64,000 bases of DNA, from the NCBI GenBank assembly GCA_958352845.1, contig CATWQC010000001.1, forward strand, positions 93,560 through 157,559. The letters are read 5' to 3'. Below are positions 1-8,639 of this stretch, piece after piece (position 1 is the stretch's first letter; each line of letters starts with the position of its first letter). The notes under the pieces were generated by a model. That model searched no databases. It was not told where the DNA came from and saw only the letters and a list, made by a program, of their open reading frames with translations. The DNA comes from an uncultured Collinsella sp. GTDB lineage: Bacteria > Actinomycetota > Coriobacteriia > Coriobacteriales > Coriobacteriaceae. The translations under genes were made by a program, and so were the position numbers.

Positions 1-1089
1 AGCGGACTTCATGGACAGGGAGATACGACGACGGTCGAGGTCGATCTCCATGACCTTGACCTGAACCTTGTCGCCCACGTGGGTGACCTGAGAAGGCTGA
101 TCGACGTGCTTGTTGGCCATCTCGGAGATGTGCACCAGGCCCTCGATGCCCTCGCCCAGGTCGACGAAAGCGCCGAACGGGACAAGCTTGGTCACAGTGC
201 CCTCGACGATAGCGCCGACGGGGTACTTCTTGACCAGTGCGCGCCACGGATCCTCGGTGGTCTGCTTGAGACCCAGGGAGATGCGCTCGCGGTTGAGGTC
301 GACGTCGAGAACCTCGACCTCGACCTCCTGGCCAACCTTGACAACCTCGGAAGGATGGTTGACGTGGTTCCAGGAGAGCTCGGAAATGTGGATGAGGCCG
401 TCGATACCGCCGAGGTCGACGAAGGCGCCGAAGTCGACGATGGAGGAAACGGTGCCCTGGAGACGCATGCCAGACTTGAGCTTGGACAGGATCTCGGAGC
501 GCTCGGCCTTACGGGACTCCTCGAGCACGACGCGACGGGAGAGGACGACGTTGTTGCGGTTGCGGTCCATCTCGATGACGCGAGCCTCGATGCGGGTACC
601 CATGTAGGAGGTGAGGTCCTTGACGCGACGGAGGTCGACGAGGGAAGCGGGCAGGAAGCCACGCAGGCCGATGTCGAGGATCAGGCCGCCCTTGACAACC
701 TCGATAACCTCGCCCTCGACGTTCTCGCCGGAGTTGAACTTCTCCTCGATGCGGTTCCAAGCACGCTCGTACTCGGCACGCTTCTTGGACAGGACCAGAC
801 GACCGTCCTTGTCCTCCTTCTGGAGAACCAGAGCCTCGATGGGATCACCGAGTGCAACGATGTCTGCAGGGTTAGCGTCCTTGCGGATGGACAGCTCGCG
901 GACCGGGATAACGCCCTCGGACTTGAATCCGATGTCAACGAGCACCTCGTCATGCTCGATCTTAACGACAGTGCCGTTAACGAGATCGCCCTCATCAAAG
1001 TCGGTAATCGTACCGTCGATGAGGTTGTTCATCTCCTCCTCGTTGACATCGTCAAGAGAGAAAATGGACGAGTTCTGAATCTCACTCAA
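1..1089 (-). CDS. rpsA: 30S ribosomal protein S1 (3' end outside window)
   Basis: Binds mRNA on the small ribosomal subunit and helps start translation. The minus strand reads open for 363 codons from position 1089 to the left edge, so the C-terminus is missing. At least four S1 RNA-binding repeats follow one another; the last two carry the typical phrases FGAFVDLGGIDGLIHISELSW and FGAFVDLGEGIEGLVHISE in part. The start is TTG at 1089, with GAAAGGGG about 8 nt upstream; the next in-frame ATG lies 19 codons further on without a ribosome binding site. The acidic N-terminus (SLDDVNEEEMNNLIDG) is usual for actinobacterial S1. Identification is firm; the TTG start is well supported but not proven. 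Confidence 0.95.
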   Translation of the reverse strand, partial: MSEIQNSSIFSLDDVNEEEMNNLIDGTITDFDEGDLVNGTVVKIEHDEVLVDIGFKSEGVIPVRELSIRKDANPADIVALGDPIEALVLQKEDKDGRLVLSKKRAEYERAWNRIEEKFNSGENVEGEVIEVVKGGLILDIGLRGFLPASLVDLRRVKDLTSYMGTRIEARVIEMDRNRNNVVLSRRVVLEESRKAERSEILSKLKSGMRLQGTVSSIVDFGAFVDLGGIDGLIHISELSWNHVNHPSEVVKVGQEVEVEVLDVDLNRERISLGLKQTTEDPWRALVKKYPVGAIVEGTVTKLVPFGAFVDLGEGIEGLVHISEMANKHVDQPSQVTHVGDKVQVKVMEIDLDRRRISLSMKSA

Positions 1090-1404
1090 AGGTGGACCCC
1101 TTTCGAACTACGGGGCCCCGATTGCTAGGACCTACAGAAGGGTGCGACAAGCACACAACGTTTAGGAACACTCGGGAGCCGACAGATACTAATGTGACGC
1201 TTATGCAATCACGTTCGTATAGGTTACGGGGAAATGAGTTCGATTTCAAGCGTGAACTGCGATTTTTTACTCGTGTGGAGACTTTTTCGTAATCTTATGA
1301 ACACACGTCTCCGCAACTTGACGATAACCAGCCAGGCATTCGGCTTTGGGGTAAAGTATCCGGAGCCAACGACTCTAGATCAAATTTACGAGAAAGGTGC
1401 CCGC
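1090..1404. other. Intergenic region between rpsA and the HAD gene
   Basis: These 315 bases lie between divergent genes and should hold both promoters. I see no convincing -35/-10 pair. A 9-bp imperfect hairpin joins TGTGGAGAC (1274-1282) to GTCTCCGCA (1307-1315). Reading frames through here are open but lack ribosome binding sites. Nothing else is recognisable. Confidence 0.4.
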
Positions 1405-2163
1405 GTGCTCAAAGCAGTCGTTTTCGATATGGACGAAACGCTTCTTAGCATCAACCTCAACGCGTTCATCCTTCGCTATTTTAAGGATGTCTCGTCGATG
1501 CTCGCGGATATCGGTCGCCGCAGCCACGGTGGCACGATGGCACGCCTCGGCACTATCTTGGTCGACCTCAACGCCAATCGCCGAAGCGGCACGGATAATC
1601 GCACCAATCTTGAGTTCTACCAAGAAGAGGTTGAGCGCCGGTGCGGCATTTGCCTCTCGGACCCACTCATCTACGAGGCGTTTACCTACTATGACCGCGA
1701 AGTTCTTCCGTACAAGAACGACGATGTCATTAACGCCCACGCCATGCCGGGCGCACACGCCGCGCTCCAGGCCGTACAGGACGCAGGGCTGCGCTGCGCG
1801 CTCTTTACCAACCCCAGCTTTCCCCAGGGCGCCATCGAGTGCCGCATGGGTTGGGGCGACCTGGCCGACGCTCCCTTTGAGCTCGTCACGCACATGGGAA
1901 ACACCACCCGCTGCAAGCCCGATGCCACCTACTATCTAGAGCAGCTTCAGGTGATGGGGCTCGAGCCGCACGAGGTCCTTATGGTTGGCAACGATCCCAA
2001 ACGCGACTTCCCGTCCCCCGATTGCGGCATCCAAACCGCCTTTGTGGGCCAGGGCAAGCCCAGCCGAGCCACCTGGCGCGGAACCATGGAAGACTTCGCC
2101 CGCGACTTTAACGCCGTAATCGAGGCCTTCTACGAGCACCAAATAGCCGACGAACTATCGTAG
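1405..2163 (+). CDS. HAD-superfamily hydrolase (YjjG/Gph-like)
   Basis: Predicted cytosolic phosphatase of 252 residues; the substrate cannot be told from sequence. Motif I is FDMDETLL with nucleophile Asp8 and acid/base Asp10. A cap region follows, then motif II (LFTNPSF, about residue 136) and motif IV in MVGNDPKRDF (about residue 200). The frame is open 57 codons further upstream, but GTG at 1405 is preferred because AGAAAGG lies just before it and the domain begins right after it. It stands alone, divergent from rpsA and convergent with the cysteine desulfidase gene. A 2-phosphoglycolate or nucleotide phosphatase role is possible but unsupported. Confidence 0.8.
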   Translation: MLKAVVFDMDETLLSINLNAFILRYFKDVSSMLADIGRRSHGGTMARLGTILVDLNANRRSGTDNRTNLEFYQEEVERRCGICLSDPLIYEAFTYYDREVLPYKNDDVINAHAMPGAHAALQAVQDAGLRCALFTNPSFPQGAIECRMGWGDLADAPFELVTHMGNTTRCKPDATYYLEQLQVMGLEPHEVLMVGNDPKRDFPSPDCGIQTAFVGQGKPSRATWRGTMEDFARDFNAVIEAFYEHQIADELS

Positions 2164-2183
2164 GCGCCAGAACATCTAGCGCA

Positions 2184-2248
2184 GTTGCGGTGAGATAGTT
2201 CCTGTTTGCCCCTCACCCGGGTAATTTTAGGAACTATCTCACCGCAAC
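2184..2248. terminator. 20-bp perfect inverted repeat between convergent genes
   Basis: Arms GTTGCGGTGAGATAGTTCCT (2184-2203) and its exact complement (2229-2248) flank a 25-nt loop. It sits between the stop codons of two convergent genes and probably ends transcription both ways. There is no clear T-run, so termination is inferred. Confidence 0.65.
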
Positions 2249-2255
2249 GTAATAT

Positions 2256-3575
2256 CTAGCAGACCTGGGTTTTGCCGATCATGATGTTGAGGATCTCGAC
2301 GTCGGTATCTTTCATACCCACACGGCCCACGTAGCCCATGCTGGCGATTGTCTGCTCAACGGTATCTTGGATCAGGCCCTCGCCGGCGCGGAAGCCGCGA
2401 CCCTGCATGGCCATATCATGGCCCAGAATCGCCGCATCGACGGCAGCCGAGATCTTGGCGGCACAGCTCGCCTTGGCGCCGTCGCACACGATGCCGCCCA
2501 CGTTACCGAGCGTATTCGAGACCGTCGCGCCAATCTGCTCGCGCGTGCCACCGCACAGCCAGGTAATCGCAGCGCCGGCGCCGCACGCGGCGCAAATAGC
2601 ACCGCAAAACGCCGAGAGCGCACCAATATAGCTCTTGATATGCACGGCGATAAGATCGGACAGCATCACGGCGCGCACCAGGCGCTCGTGGTCGCAACGC
2701 AGGTACTCGGCATACTCCATGACGGGCAATGCACAGGTAATGCCCTGATTGCCCGAGCCGCACACAATGGCGACCGGCAGCGCGCAGCCGTTCATGCGGG
2801 CGTCGGACCCGGCGGCCGCACGGGCACGGGCACGGCAGGCGACGTCATCGGCACGAGCACCCAGCAGCGTGCGGCCCACCTCGACGCCCCAAGCGTGCGC
2901 AAGGCCCTCGGCACTGATCGCGCCATTCAGCTCAATCTGACGCTCAACGGCAGCGCGGGCGTCCTCAATGTCGCCGTCCTCAATAAAGTCGATGATGGAC
3001 TCAATCGACATGGGCGTGTCGGCCTTATCCGCCGCCCGCTCGGCCACCACACGCTCGGCGCAGGCGGCACACTCCCCCGCCGACTTGCCGCATACCGGAA
3101 TACCGTCGAGCGTATGGCACGTGACATTGGTGTGATGATCGGTAATCTCGACGACCGCGGTATGGCCCCCGGCCGTGGCAGTCACCTTGATGTAGAGGTT
3201 GGGCACACCCTCGACAAGCGACACATCGCAGTAGCCGGCGTCGGCGAGGAGCTCGGCCACGCGTGCACGGTCTTCATCGTTAACGCTCTCGAGCACCTCG
3301 AGAGCGCTCTTAGCGTCGCCACCCACGGCACCCAGCACGGCTGCCGCCTCAATACCGTGCATACCACCCGAGTTGGGCACGGTCACGCTCTTAACGTTCT
3401 TGATGATGTTGCCCGAGCAGGCAACGTCCATATGATCGGGCTCGCAACCGAGCGTCTGGCTCGCCAGTGCCGCTGCATAGGCAACGGCAATGGGCTCGGT
3501 GCAGCCGAGCGCACAGACAAGCTCGCGGTTCAAAACATCGCAAAACGCGGCATCACGAAGGGAATCGGTAGGCAT
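2256..3575 (-). CDS. cyuA: L-cysteine desulfidase (UPF0597 / serine dehydratase alpha-like)
   Basis: Breaks L-cysteine into pyruvate, ammonia and sulfide using a 4Fe-4S cluster; cytosolic. The 439 residues match the YhaM/CyuA (UPF0597) family end to end: ALGCTEPIAVAYA near the N-terminus, SGNIIKNV, a CGSGNQGITCALPV segment, and a cysteine-rich AFCGAICAACGAG that fits the cluster ligands of the methanogen CdsB family. The start ATG has AGGAGATACCT directly upstream. It is monocistronic, with a palindrome in its promoter region. In a gut anaerobe this would be a hydrogen sulfide source. The family is secure; in some bacteria related proteins act on serine, so substrate is slightly less sure. 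Confidence 0.88.
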   Translation of the reverse strand: MPTDSLRDAAFCDVLNRELVCALGCTEPIAVAYAAALASQTLGCEPDHMDVACSGNIIKNVKSVTVPNSGGMHGIEAAAVLGAVGGDAKSALEVLESVNDEDRARVAELLADAGYCDVSLVEGVPNLYIKVTATAGGHTAVVEITDHHTNVTCHTLDGIPVCGKSAGECAACAERVVAERAADKADTPMSIESIIDFIEDGDIEDARAAVERQIELNGAISAEGLAHAWGVEVGRTLLGARADDVACRARARAAAGSDARMNGCALPVAIVCGSGNQGITCALPVMEYAEYLRCDHERLVRAVMLSDLIAVHIKSYIGALSAFCGAICAACGAGAAITWLCGGTREQIGATVSNTLGNVGGIVCDGAKASCAAKISAAVDAAILGHDMAMQGRGFRAGEGLIQDTVEQTIASMGYVGRVGMKDTDVEILNIMIGKTQVC

Positions 3576-3630
3576 AGGTATCTCCTACTTGTATAACGGA
3601 CTGGGCTCTCGAAAATAATTAGTTCTTTTA

Positions 3631-3650
3631 TTTGATAACAATGCATCAAA
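3631..3650. promoter_or_regulatory. 20-bp palindrome upstream of the cysteine desulfidase gene
   Basis: TTTGAT (3631-3636) and ATCAAA (3645-3650) form a symmetric site 56 bases before the start codon. On the minus strand TTGTTA and TTATTT, 17 bp apart, could be the -35 and -10, so the site would overlap the promoter. The 8-bp gap is too wide for a standard FNR box. The regulator is unknown. Confidence 0.4.
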
Positions 3651-3847
3651 AACCGCAACCATGGTTCCGGCAGACGGCGCTCAAGCGCAAACTGACGACA
3701 TTCATTCACGAGAAGCCGGTCTTGTTGCATGCTAAAGCGTTTGACCAAAAAACGCCCGAGCGTTTACGCAAAAGTCGCGCTATCATGCAGTCGAACGCGG
3801 TAAACACCTTTAGCATTTGCGCCGCACAGACCAGAGAGGAACCATCC

Positions 3848-4315
3848 ATGAAGATCGGTATCGGTAACGACCACGCCGCCGTCGAGCTCAAGAACATCAT
3901 TTCCGAGCACCTGAAGGAGCGCGGCTGCGAGGTCGTGAACTTTGGCACCGACACCTCCGAGAGCTTTGACTACCCCATCGCCGGCTACAAGGTGGGTAAG
4001 GCCGTTGCCAACGGCGACGTCGACCTGGGCATCCTCATCTGTGGCACCGGTGTCGGGATCAGCCTGGCTGCCAACAAGGTCGAGGGCGTACGCGCCGTTG
4101 TGTGCTCCGAGCCCTTCAGCGCCAAGCTCTCCCGCATGCACAACAATACCAACGTGCTCGCCTTTGGCGCCCGCGTCGTGGGCTCCGAGCTCGCCAAGAT
4201 GATTGTCGACGAGTGGCTCGACGCCGAGTTTGAGGGCGGTCGTCACGAGCGTCGCGTTAACCTCCTCAACGAGATCGATCACACGCGCGGCCTTAAGATC
4301 GTCGACGAAGCCTAA
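3848..4315 (+). CDS. rpiB: Ribose-5-phosphate isomerase B
   Basis: Interconverts ribose 5-phosphate and ribulose 5-phosphate in the pentose phosphate pathway. The 155-residue protein has the RpiB/LacAB fold signature: NDHAA near residue 8, the catalytic Cys65 in ICGTGVGIS, and His98 in RMHNNTNVLAFG. An open frame runs 72 codons further upstream, but ATG 3848 has AGAGAGGAA 9 nt before it and begins exactly where the family begins (MKIGIGNDHA). A strong terminator follows. LacA/LacB are relatives, but a single subunit alone favours RpiB. Confidence 0.92.
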   Translation: MKIGIGNDHAAVELKNIISEHLKERGCEVVNFGTDTSESFDYPIAGYKVGKAVANGDVDLGILICGTGVGISLAANKVEGVRAVVCSEPFSAKLSRMHNNTNVLAFGARVVGSELAKMIVDEWLDAEFEGGRHERRVNLLNEIDHTRGLKIVDEA

Positions 4316-4339
4316 ACTATTCAGTGCCACAAGCTAACA

Positions 4340-4380
4340 GCAGGGGCCCGCTCGGAACACATGTCCGAGCGGGCCCCTGC
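4340..4380. terminator. Strong hairpin after rpiB
   Basis: A 17-bp perfect stem (4340-4356 with 4364-4380), GC-rich, closes a 7-nt loop between the convergent rpiB and ndk genes. A short T-rich stretch (ATAGATTTT) follows on the plus strand. Confidence 0.85.
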
Positions 4381-4466
4381 ATAGATTTTGGAATAAAAGG
4401 GCACCGCAGATGGAGTTCCGCGGCGCCCAAGCCACACGCTAACAGCTTTAAGGAGTCAAAGCTGGT

Positions 4467-4871
4467 TTAGCCAAAGAAGCGCTTGATCTCAATCTCGGCA
4501 TTCTCCAGGCAGTCGGAGCCGTGGATCACGTTGGCGTTGACATCGACGGCAAAGTCGCCGCGGATGGTACCAGGAGCAGCGTCAAGCGGATTAGTAGCGC
4601 CCATGAGGGTGCGCATCTTAGCAACAGCGGAGAGACCGGAAACGACCATCTTGACGACCGGACCGCTCGTCATAAAGTCGCAGAGACCGCCAAAGAAGGG
4701 CTTGTCGGCCAGATGGGCGTAGTGCTCCTCGACGGTAGCGCGCTCGAGCGTGGTCATCTCCATGCGCTCGATGACAAGGCCGCTGCGCTCAATGCGAGCA
4801 ACGATCTCGCCGATCTTGCGGTCGCGCACGGCGTCGGGCTTAATCATGATGAAGGTCTTCTCGATAGCCAT
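4467..4871 (-). CDS. ndk: Nucleoside diphosphate kinase
   Basis: Transfers the gamma phosphate of ATP to nucleoside diphosphates through a phosphohistidine. The 134 residues cover the whole fold: FIMIKPDAV at residues 7-15, and the active-site His117 in NVIHGSD. The length is typical of bacterial NDKs. ATG 4871 has AAAGG 9 nt upstream. It is monocistronic, with its own promoter candidate at 4936-4964. Confidence 0.96.
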   Translation of the reverse strand: MAIEKTFIMIKPDAVRDRKIGEIVARIERSGLVIERMEMTTLERATVEEHYAHLADKPFFGGLCDFMTSGPVVKMVVSGLSAVAKMRTLMGATNPLDAAPGTIRGDFAVDVNANVIHGSDCLENAEIEIKRFFG

Positions 4872-4935
4872 AAAAGTAGCCTTTCAAGTAGGTTCGCGCG
4901 TGCCCAAGTCCCATTCCGGCACCCGCCTGGACTGC

Positions 4936-4964
4936 ATCGTAACAGAGTTTTAGCTGCAGTTAAA
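4936..4964 (-). promoter_or_regulatory. Candidate promoter for ndk
   Basis: On the minus strand TTTAAC and TACGAT are 17 bp apart, ending 65 bases before the ndk start. The -10 matches the consensus well, the -35 only partly. Confidence 0.4.
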
Positions 4965-5176
4965 CAAAAAGCTGTTTATTGAAACGTTGCAATTTATTAA
5001 AGCGCTCCATATGTGTCACTTCTGTTTCGAAGCCCGATTAGAGTACCATCCGACCGCCCATCAACCGCATCGAACAGAGCAGGCGGTCGGTTGCCGCCCG
5101 CGAACGTAACCCCTTCACAACCTGCCCAAAGGTCCTACAGAAGTTCTCGACAAGCCCCTCCCCCATAGCAACAAAA
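4965..5176. other. Gene-free stretch between ndk and argH
   Basis: AT-richer sequence with no open frame that has a ribosome binding site and no RNA motif I recognise. Together with the ndk promoter region and the argH terminator it fills the 385-base gap. Confidence 0.4.
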
Positions 5177-5206
5177 TACGGGCGCCCACATCAGCAGGCG
5201 CCCGTA
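5177..5206 (-). terminator. Terminator of argH
   Basis: A 10-bp GC-rich stem (5177-5186 with 5197-5206) is followed on the minus strand by TTTTGT. It lies 51 bases past the argH stop. Confidence 0.85.
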
Positions 5207-5256
5207 AAGTGAAAACGATTTATCAATAAATGGCCAAAACGGCTTCAGCCAAATCC

Positions 5257-6687
5257 CTACTTTACCCCGTGACCCATCTCGACGACCTTAGTCAGCGATC
5301 CAAACACGCCCTCGTCGGCCACGAGCTGTGCCTCGGCGCGCTGCAGCTGCACGGCAACGGCGGCAGGGGCGGTGCCGCCCTCGGTCGTGCGCGCGGCGAC
5401 AATCGACGGGATGTCGAGCGCCTCGGTAATGTCGCGCTCAAAGAGCGGGCTTGCCTCATGGAACACCTCAAACGGCAGGTCCTCAAGATTGCAGCCGCGC
5501 TTCTCACACATCAGAACCAGATGCCCCACCACGGCATGAGCCTCGCGGAACGGCAGACCACGCTTAGCCAGGTAATCGGCAACATCGGTGGCGGCAAGGT
5601 GACCCACGCCGCACTCGCGCGCCATGGCATCCTCGTTGACGGCCCAAGTCGAAATCATACCGGCCATAACCGACAGGCACTGCATGAGCGTATGGGCGGT
5701 ATCGAGCGCGCCCTCCTTGTCCTCCTGCAAATCCTTGTTATAAGCAAGCGGCAGGCCTTTCATGGTCACGAGCAGCTGCACCAGGTTGCCATACACACGG
5801 CCGCTCTTGCCGCGAATAAGCTCGGCAAAGTCGGGATTCTTCTTCTGCGGCATGATAGACGAGCCGGTGGAGTAGGAGTCTGAAAGCGTGATAAAGCCAA
5901 ATTCGGAGCTCGACCACAGCACGATCTCCTCGGAAAGACGCGACAGGTGCATCGCCATGACGGATCCGGCGTAATGCAGATCGAGCAGGAAATCACGGTC
6001 GGAAACCGCATCGAGCGAGTTGGGAATCACGCCCGCAAAGCCAAGTTCGGCAGCCGTCATCTGGCGATCGAGCGGATAGCTCGTACCGGCAAGCGCGGCA
6101 GCACCCAGCGGGCAGTTGTCGGCGGCATCAAAGGCGGCCTTCAGGCGCGTAAAGTCGCGCGCGAACATCCAGGAATACGCCAGCAGATGATGCGAGAGCA
6201 GCACGGGCTGAGCGTGCTGCATATGCGTGTAGCCCGGCAGAATCACCTTGTCGTACTTCTTAGCCGCATCCACCAGCACATGGCGCAGCTCAACATTGGC
6301 CTCCATGAGCTCCTTGGCCAGCGCCTTGACGCCCAGGCGCGTATCGGTCGCCACCTGGTCGTTGCGCGAACGGCCGGTATGCAAGCGCTTACCGGCCTCG
6401 CCGATGCGGCGCGTCAACTCGCTCTCGATGGACATATGAATGTCCTCATCGTTGATATCGAAGGTAAAGTTGCCGGCATCGATATCCTGTTCGATTCCGG
6501 TCAGGCCCTTGGCAATCGCCTGCTCGTCCTCGGCACTGATGATGCCCTGGGCCGCCAGCATTTTGGCATGCGCCTTAGAGCCGGTGATATCCTGCTTATA
6601 GAGATGTTTGTCGACCGGCAGCGACGCGCCAAACTCCTGCGTGACCTCGGCCACGCCTGCCTCAAAACGACCGCCCCAAAGAGCCAT
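5257..6687 (-). CDS. argH: Argininosuccinate lyase
   Basis: Splits argininosuccinate to arginine and fumarate, the last step of arginine synthesis. The 476-residue protein carries the fumarase/aspartase signature GSSIMPQKKNPD with the flexible catalytic loop, and TGRSRNDQVATD near residue 112. The frame is open 25 codons upstream, but ATG 6687 follows AAAGGGG at good spacing and starts the family's MALWGGRF. It lies downstream of argG on the same strand, with a 56-codon ORF and a hairpin between them. Confidence 0.96.
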   Translation of the reverse strand: MALWGGRFEAGVAEVTQEFGASLPVDKHLYKQDITGSKAHAKMLAAQGIISAEDEQAIAKGLTGIEQDIDAGNFTFDINDEDIHMSIESELTRRIGEAGKRLHTGRSRNDQVATDTRLGVKALAKELMEANVELRHVLVDAAKKYDKVILPGYTHMQHAQPVLLSHHLLAYSWMFARDFTRLKAAFDAADNCPLGAAALAGTSYPLDRQMTAAELGFAGVIPNSLDAVSDRDFLLDLHYAGSVMAMHLSRLSEEIVLWSSSEFGFITLSDSYSTGSSIMPQKKNPDFAELIRGKSGRVYGNLVQLLVTMKGLPLAYNKDLQEDKEGALDTAHTLMQCLSVMAGMISTWAVNEDAMARECGVGHLAATDVADYLAKRGLPFREAHAVVGHLVLMCEKRGCNLEDLPFEVFHEASPLFERDITEALDIPSIVAARTTEGGTAPAAVAVQLQRAEAQLVADEGVFGSLTKVVEMGHGVK

Positions 6688-6805
6688 GGAACCGTCCCCT
6701 TTCTCCAAATACCAAAACAAGCGCCCAAAGCAATGCGCCATATCGCTAAAGCGATTTTTCAACCGCTAGTTTTACACATTCCCCACCGTGTGCGGTGCCA
6801 TGTAG

Positions 6806-6976
6806 CTAATTTGCAAAGAAGTGACGCGCCATGCACTTGGCGCCCAACGTCTCCCTCCGGATGTTGCCCTGCGAACCATCGATCCAGGCCTTCAGGCTCA
6901 TAGGGACGTCCTCGACCCTTGCAGCATCGAACTCGGGCGCGAGGGCAAGTAAAGCATGCGCGATAGCATTGAACAT
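6806..6976 (-). CDS. Small hypothetical protein between argG and argH (56 aa)
   Basis: An ORF of 56 codons from ATG 6976 to TAG 6806 with an excellent ribosome binding site, GAGGAG, 8 nt upstream. The product begins MFNAIAHALLALAPEFDAAR and contains SLKAWIDGSQGNIRRETLG; it has no signal peptide or membrane segment and is not from a family I know. Codon use resembles the neighbours. It lies in the same direction as argG and argH, after a hairpin that may partly end argG transcription. It could be a small regulatory or structural protein; function unknown. Confidence 0.6.
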   Translation of the reverse strand: MFNAIAHALLALAPEFDAARVEDVPMSLKAWIDGSQGNIRRETLGAKCMARHFFAN

Positions 6977-7024
6977 AATGGATACTCCTCATATATAGGC
7001 GCAGAGCCGCCAAATTGATAGAAG

Positions 7025-7054
7025 GAGCCCCGCCGGACAACCCCGGCGGGGCTC
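7025..7054 (-). terminator. Hairpin after argG
   Basis: A 12-bp perfect GC-rich stem (7025-7036 with 7043-7054) closes a 6-nt loop 150 bases past the argG stop. The minus strand then reads TTCTATCAATTT, a weak T-run, so readthrough to the next genes is possible. Confidence 0.65.
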
Positions 7055-7207
7055 GGACTCAGCCACAGTCGCGGCATCATATATGCGGGCGGAACGTAGG
7101 GGCCACCGATGTTAAGAAGTGTCAGCAAGCATAACGAAAGGTAGGGACCCCGTGCGCCCGTTATGTATCACGCGGATGGGCCGCGCGGATACCAAGGGAA
7201 GGAGGCG

Positions 7208-8434
7208 CTAGGCCTGGGCGGCAGCAGAGCTGGGGCCCTGGACCTTTGCCCACGTCTTGAGCGACAGCGTATCGATCTCGATAAAGCCGGCGCTGGCCTT
7301 CTCGTCAAACGTGGTGTCGCGGTCGTAGGTAGCCAGGCCGTAGTCGTAGAGGCTGAAGGGACTCTTGCGGCCGACGACATGGCAGTTGCCCTTAAAGAAC
7401 TTCAGACGGACAGTGCCGGTCACGAACTTCTGGGTATCGGCCATAAAGGCGTCGAGCGCGTTCTTGAGCGGGCTGTACCACTGGCCGTTGTACACGGCGG
7501 TGGCCCAATCCTGCTCGAGCTTGATCTTGGTCTTGAGCAGGTCGCCCTCGACGCAGATGTCCTCGAGCGCCTTGTGGGCGGTGATGAGCGTCAGGGCGCC
7601 GGGAACCTCATAGCACTCGCGGCTCTTGAGGCCCACCAGACGATCCTCGACCAGGTCAAGACGGCCAAAGCCGTTGTCGCCCGAAATCTTGTTGAGGGCG
7701 ATGACGATCTCGGAGAGCTTCATCTTCTTGCCGTCGACGGCGACAGGCTTGCCGGCCTCAAACTCGATCTCGGTATAGGTCGGGGCGTCAGGCGTGTCCT
7801 CGGGGTTCTTGGTCATAACCCAAGCGTCATCGAGCGGCTCATTCCAAGGGTCCTCCAGGTGACCGCACTCGATGGCGCGACCCCACAGGTTGTCGTCGAT
7901 GGAGTAGGGGTTATCGTTGGCACCCTCGGGAACCGGCACGTTGTGGGCGTGGGCATAGGCGACCTCGTCGGGACGGCACTTCAGATCCCACTCGCGCACC
8001 GGGGCGATAACCTTGAGCTCAGGGTCGAGGGCCTTGACGGCAGCCTCAAAACGAACCTGGTCGTTACCCTTGCCGGTGCAGCCGTGGGCGACGTAGGTCG
8101 CGCCAAACTCGTGGGCGACCTCAACAAGCTTCTTGGCAAGCAGCGGGCGAGACAGGGCGGAGAGCAGCGGATACTTGTTCTCGTACATGGAGTTTGCTGC
8201 GATGGCTTTGGTCAGGAACTCATCGGAGAACTCGTCGCGCAGGTCGAGCACCTGGCAATCGAGAACGCCCAGGTCGAGCGCCTTCTGCTTCTTGGCATCC
8301 AGTCCGGTCTCTTCCTGGCCCACGTTGCCGCAGACGCAAACGACATCGAGATTCTTCTCGTCCTGGAGCCATTTGACACATACGGATGTATCAAGACCAC
8401 CGGAATATGCGAGAACGACTTTTTCCTTGCTCAT
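7208..8434 (-). CDS. argG: Argininosuccinate synthase
   Basis: Joins citrulline and aspartate with ATP to form argininosuccinate. The 408-residue protein has the N-type ATP pyrophosphatase P-loop AYSGGLDTS at residues 9-17 and the family's HGCTGKGNDQVRFE near residue 116. ATG 8434 follows AAAGGAAA at good spacing; the 17 extra open codons upstream lack one. It is preceded by a long leader with an arginine-rich ORF and a terminator, which suggests control by arginine supply. With argH downstream it covers the last two steps of arginine synthesis. Confidence 0.97.
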   Translation of the reverse strand: MSKEKVVLAYSGGLDTSVCVKWLQDEKNLDVVCVCGNVGQEETGLDAKKQKALDLGVLDCQVLDLRDEFSDEFLTKAIAANSMYENKYPLLSALSRPLLAKKLVEVAHEFGATYVAHGCTGKGNDQVRFEAAVKALDPELKVIAPVREWDLKCRPDEVAYAHAHNVPVPEGANDNPYSIDDNLWGRAIECGHLEDPWNEPLDDAWVMTKNPEDTPDAPTYTEIEFEAGKPVAVDGKKMKLSEIVIALNKISGDNGFGRLDLVEDRLVGLKSRECYEVPGALTLITAHKALEDICVEGDLLKTKIKLEQDWATAVYNGQWYSPLKNALDAFMADTQKFVTGTVRLKFFKGNCHVVGRKSPFSLYDYGLATYDRDTTFDEKASAGFIEIDTLSLKTWAKVQGPSSAAAQA

Positions 8435-8528
8435 GGCTGTTTCCTTTCGCCCTTGGTAGCTAGTTAGAACATCGGTCAGTTGCAAGTCATTTCAAGGTCA
8501 TATACCGTGCAATATCAGGTTAAATAGC

Positions 8529-8575
8529 AAAAATCAGCACATACATGCCCTAGAAACATGCAGCAATGTCGTGCT
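8529..8575 (-). terminator. Candidate attenuator terminator in the argG leader
   Basis: Reading the minus strand, AGCAC...ACAT pairs with ATGT...GTGCT (8566-8575 with 8536-8546), and ATTTTTG follows (8528-8534). The stem has a small internal loop. A rival hairpin, GTCGT (8568-8572) with ACGAC (8584-8588), uses the same bases and would block it. It lies 65 bases after the leader ORF and 94 before argG. Confidence 0.5.
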
Positions 8576-8639
8576 AAAACCCAACGACCTCAAAATGACT
8601 CTGTTGAGGCAATTCGCCCCATGCGGACAGAGACGATTG

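Noticed and set aside
79..1128. 349-codon plus-strand frame opposite rpsA
   Set aside because: Mirror of the ribosomal S1 gene, no ribosome binding site; the minus strand gives a clear S1 protein.
2367..3596. 409-codon plus-strand frame opposite the cysteine desulfidase gene
   Set aside because: Composition is that of an antisense frame in a GC-rich gene; the other strand is a full-length known family.
3530..3748. 72-codon minus-strand frame overlapping the desulfidase start
   Set aside because: No ribosome binding site and it runs across the desulfidase start in another frame.
6759..7040. 93-codon minus-strand frame in the argG-argH gap
   Set aside because: Competes with the 56-codon ORF that has GAGGAG; this one has no site and crosses a hairpin.
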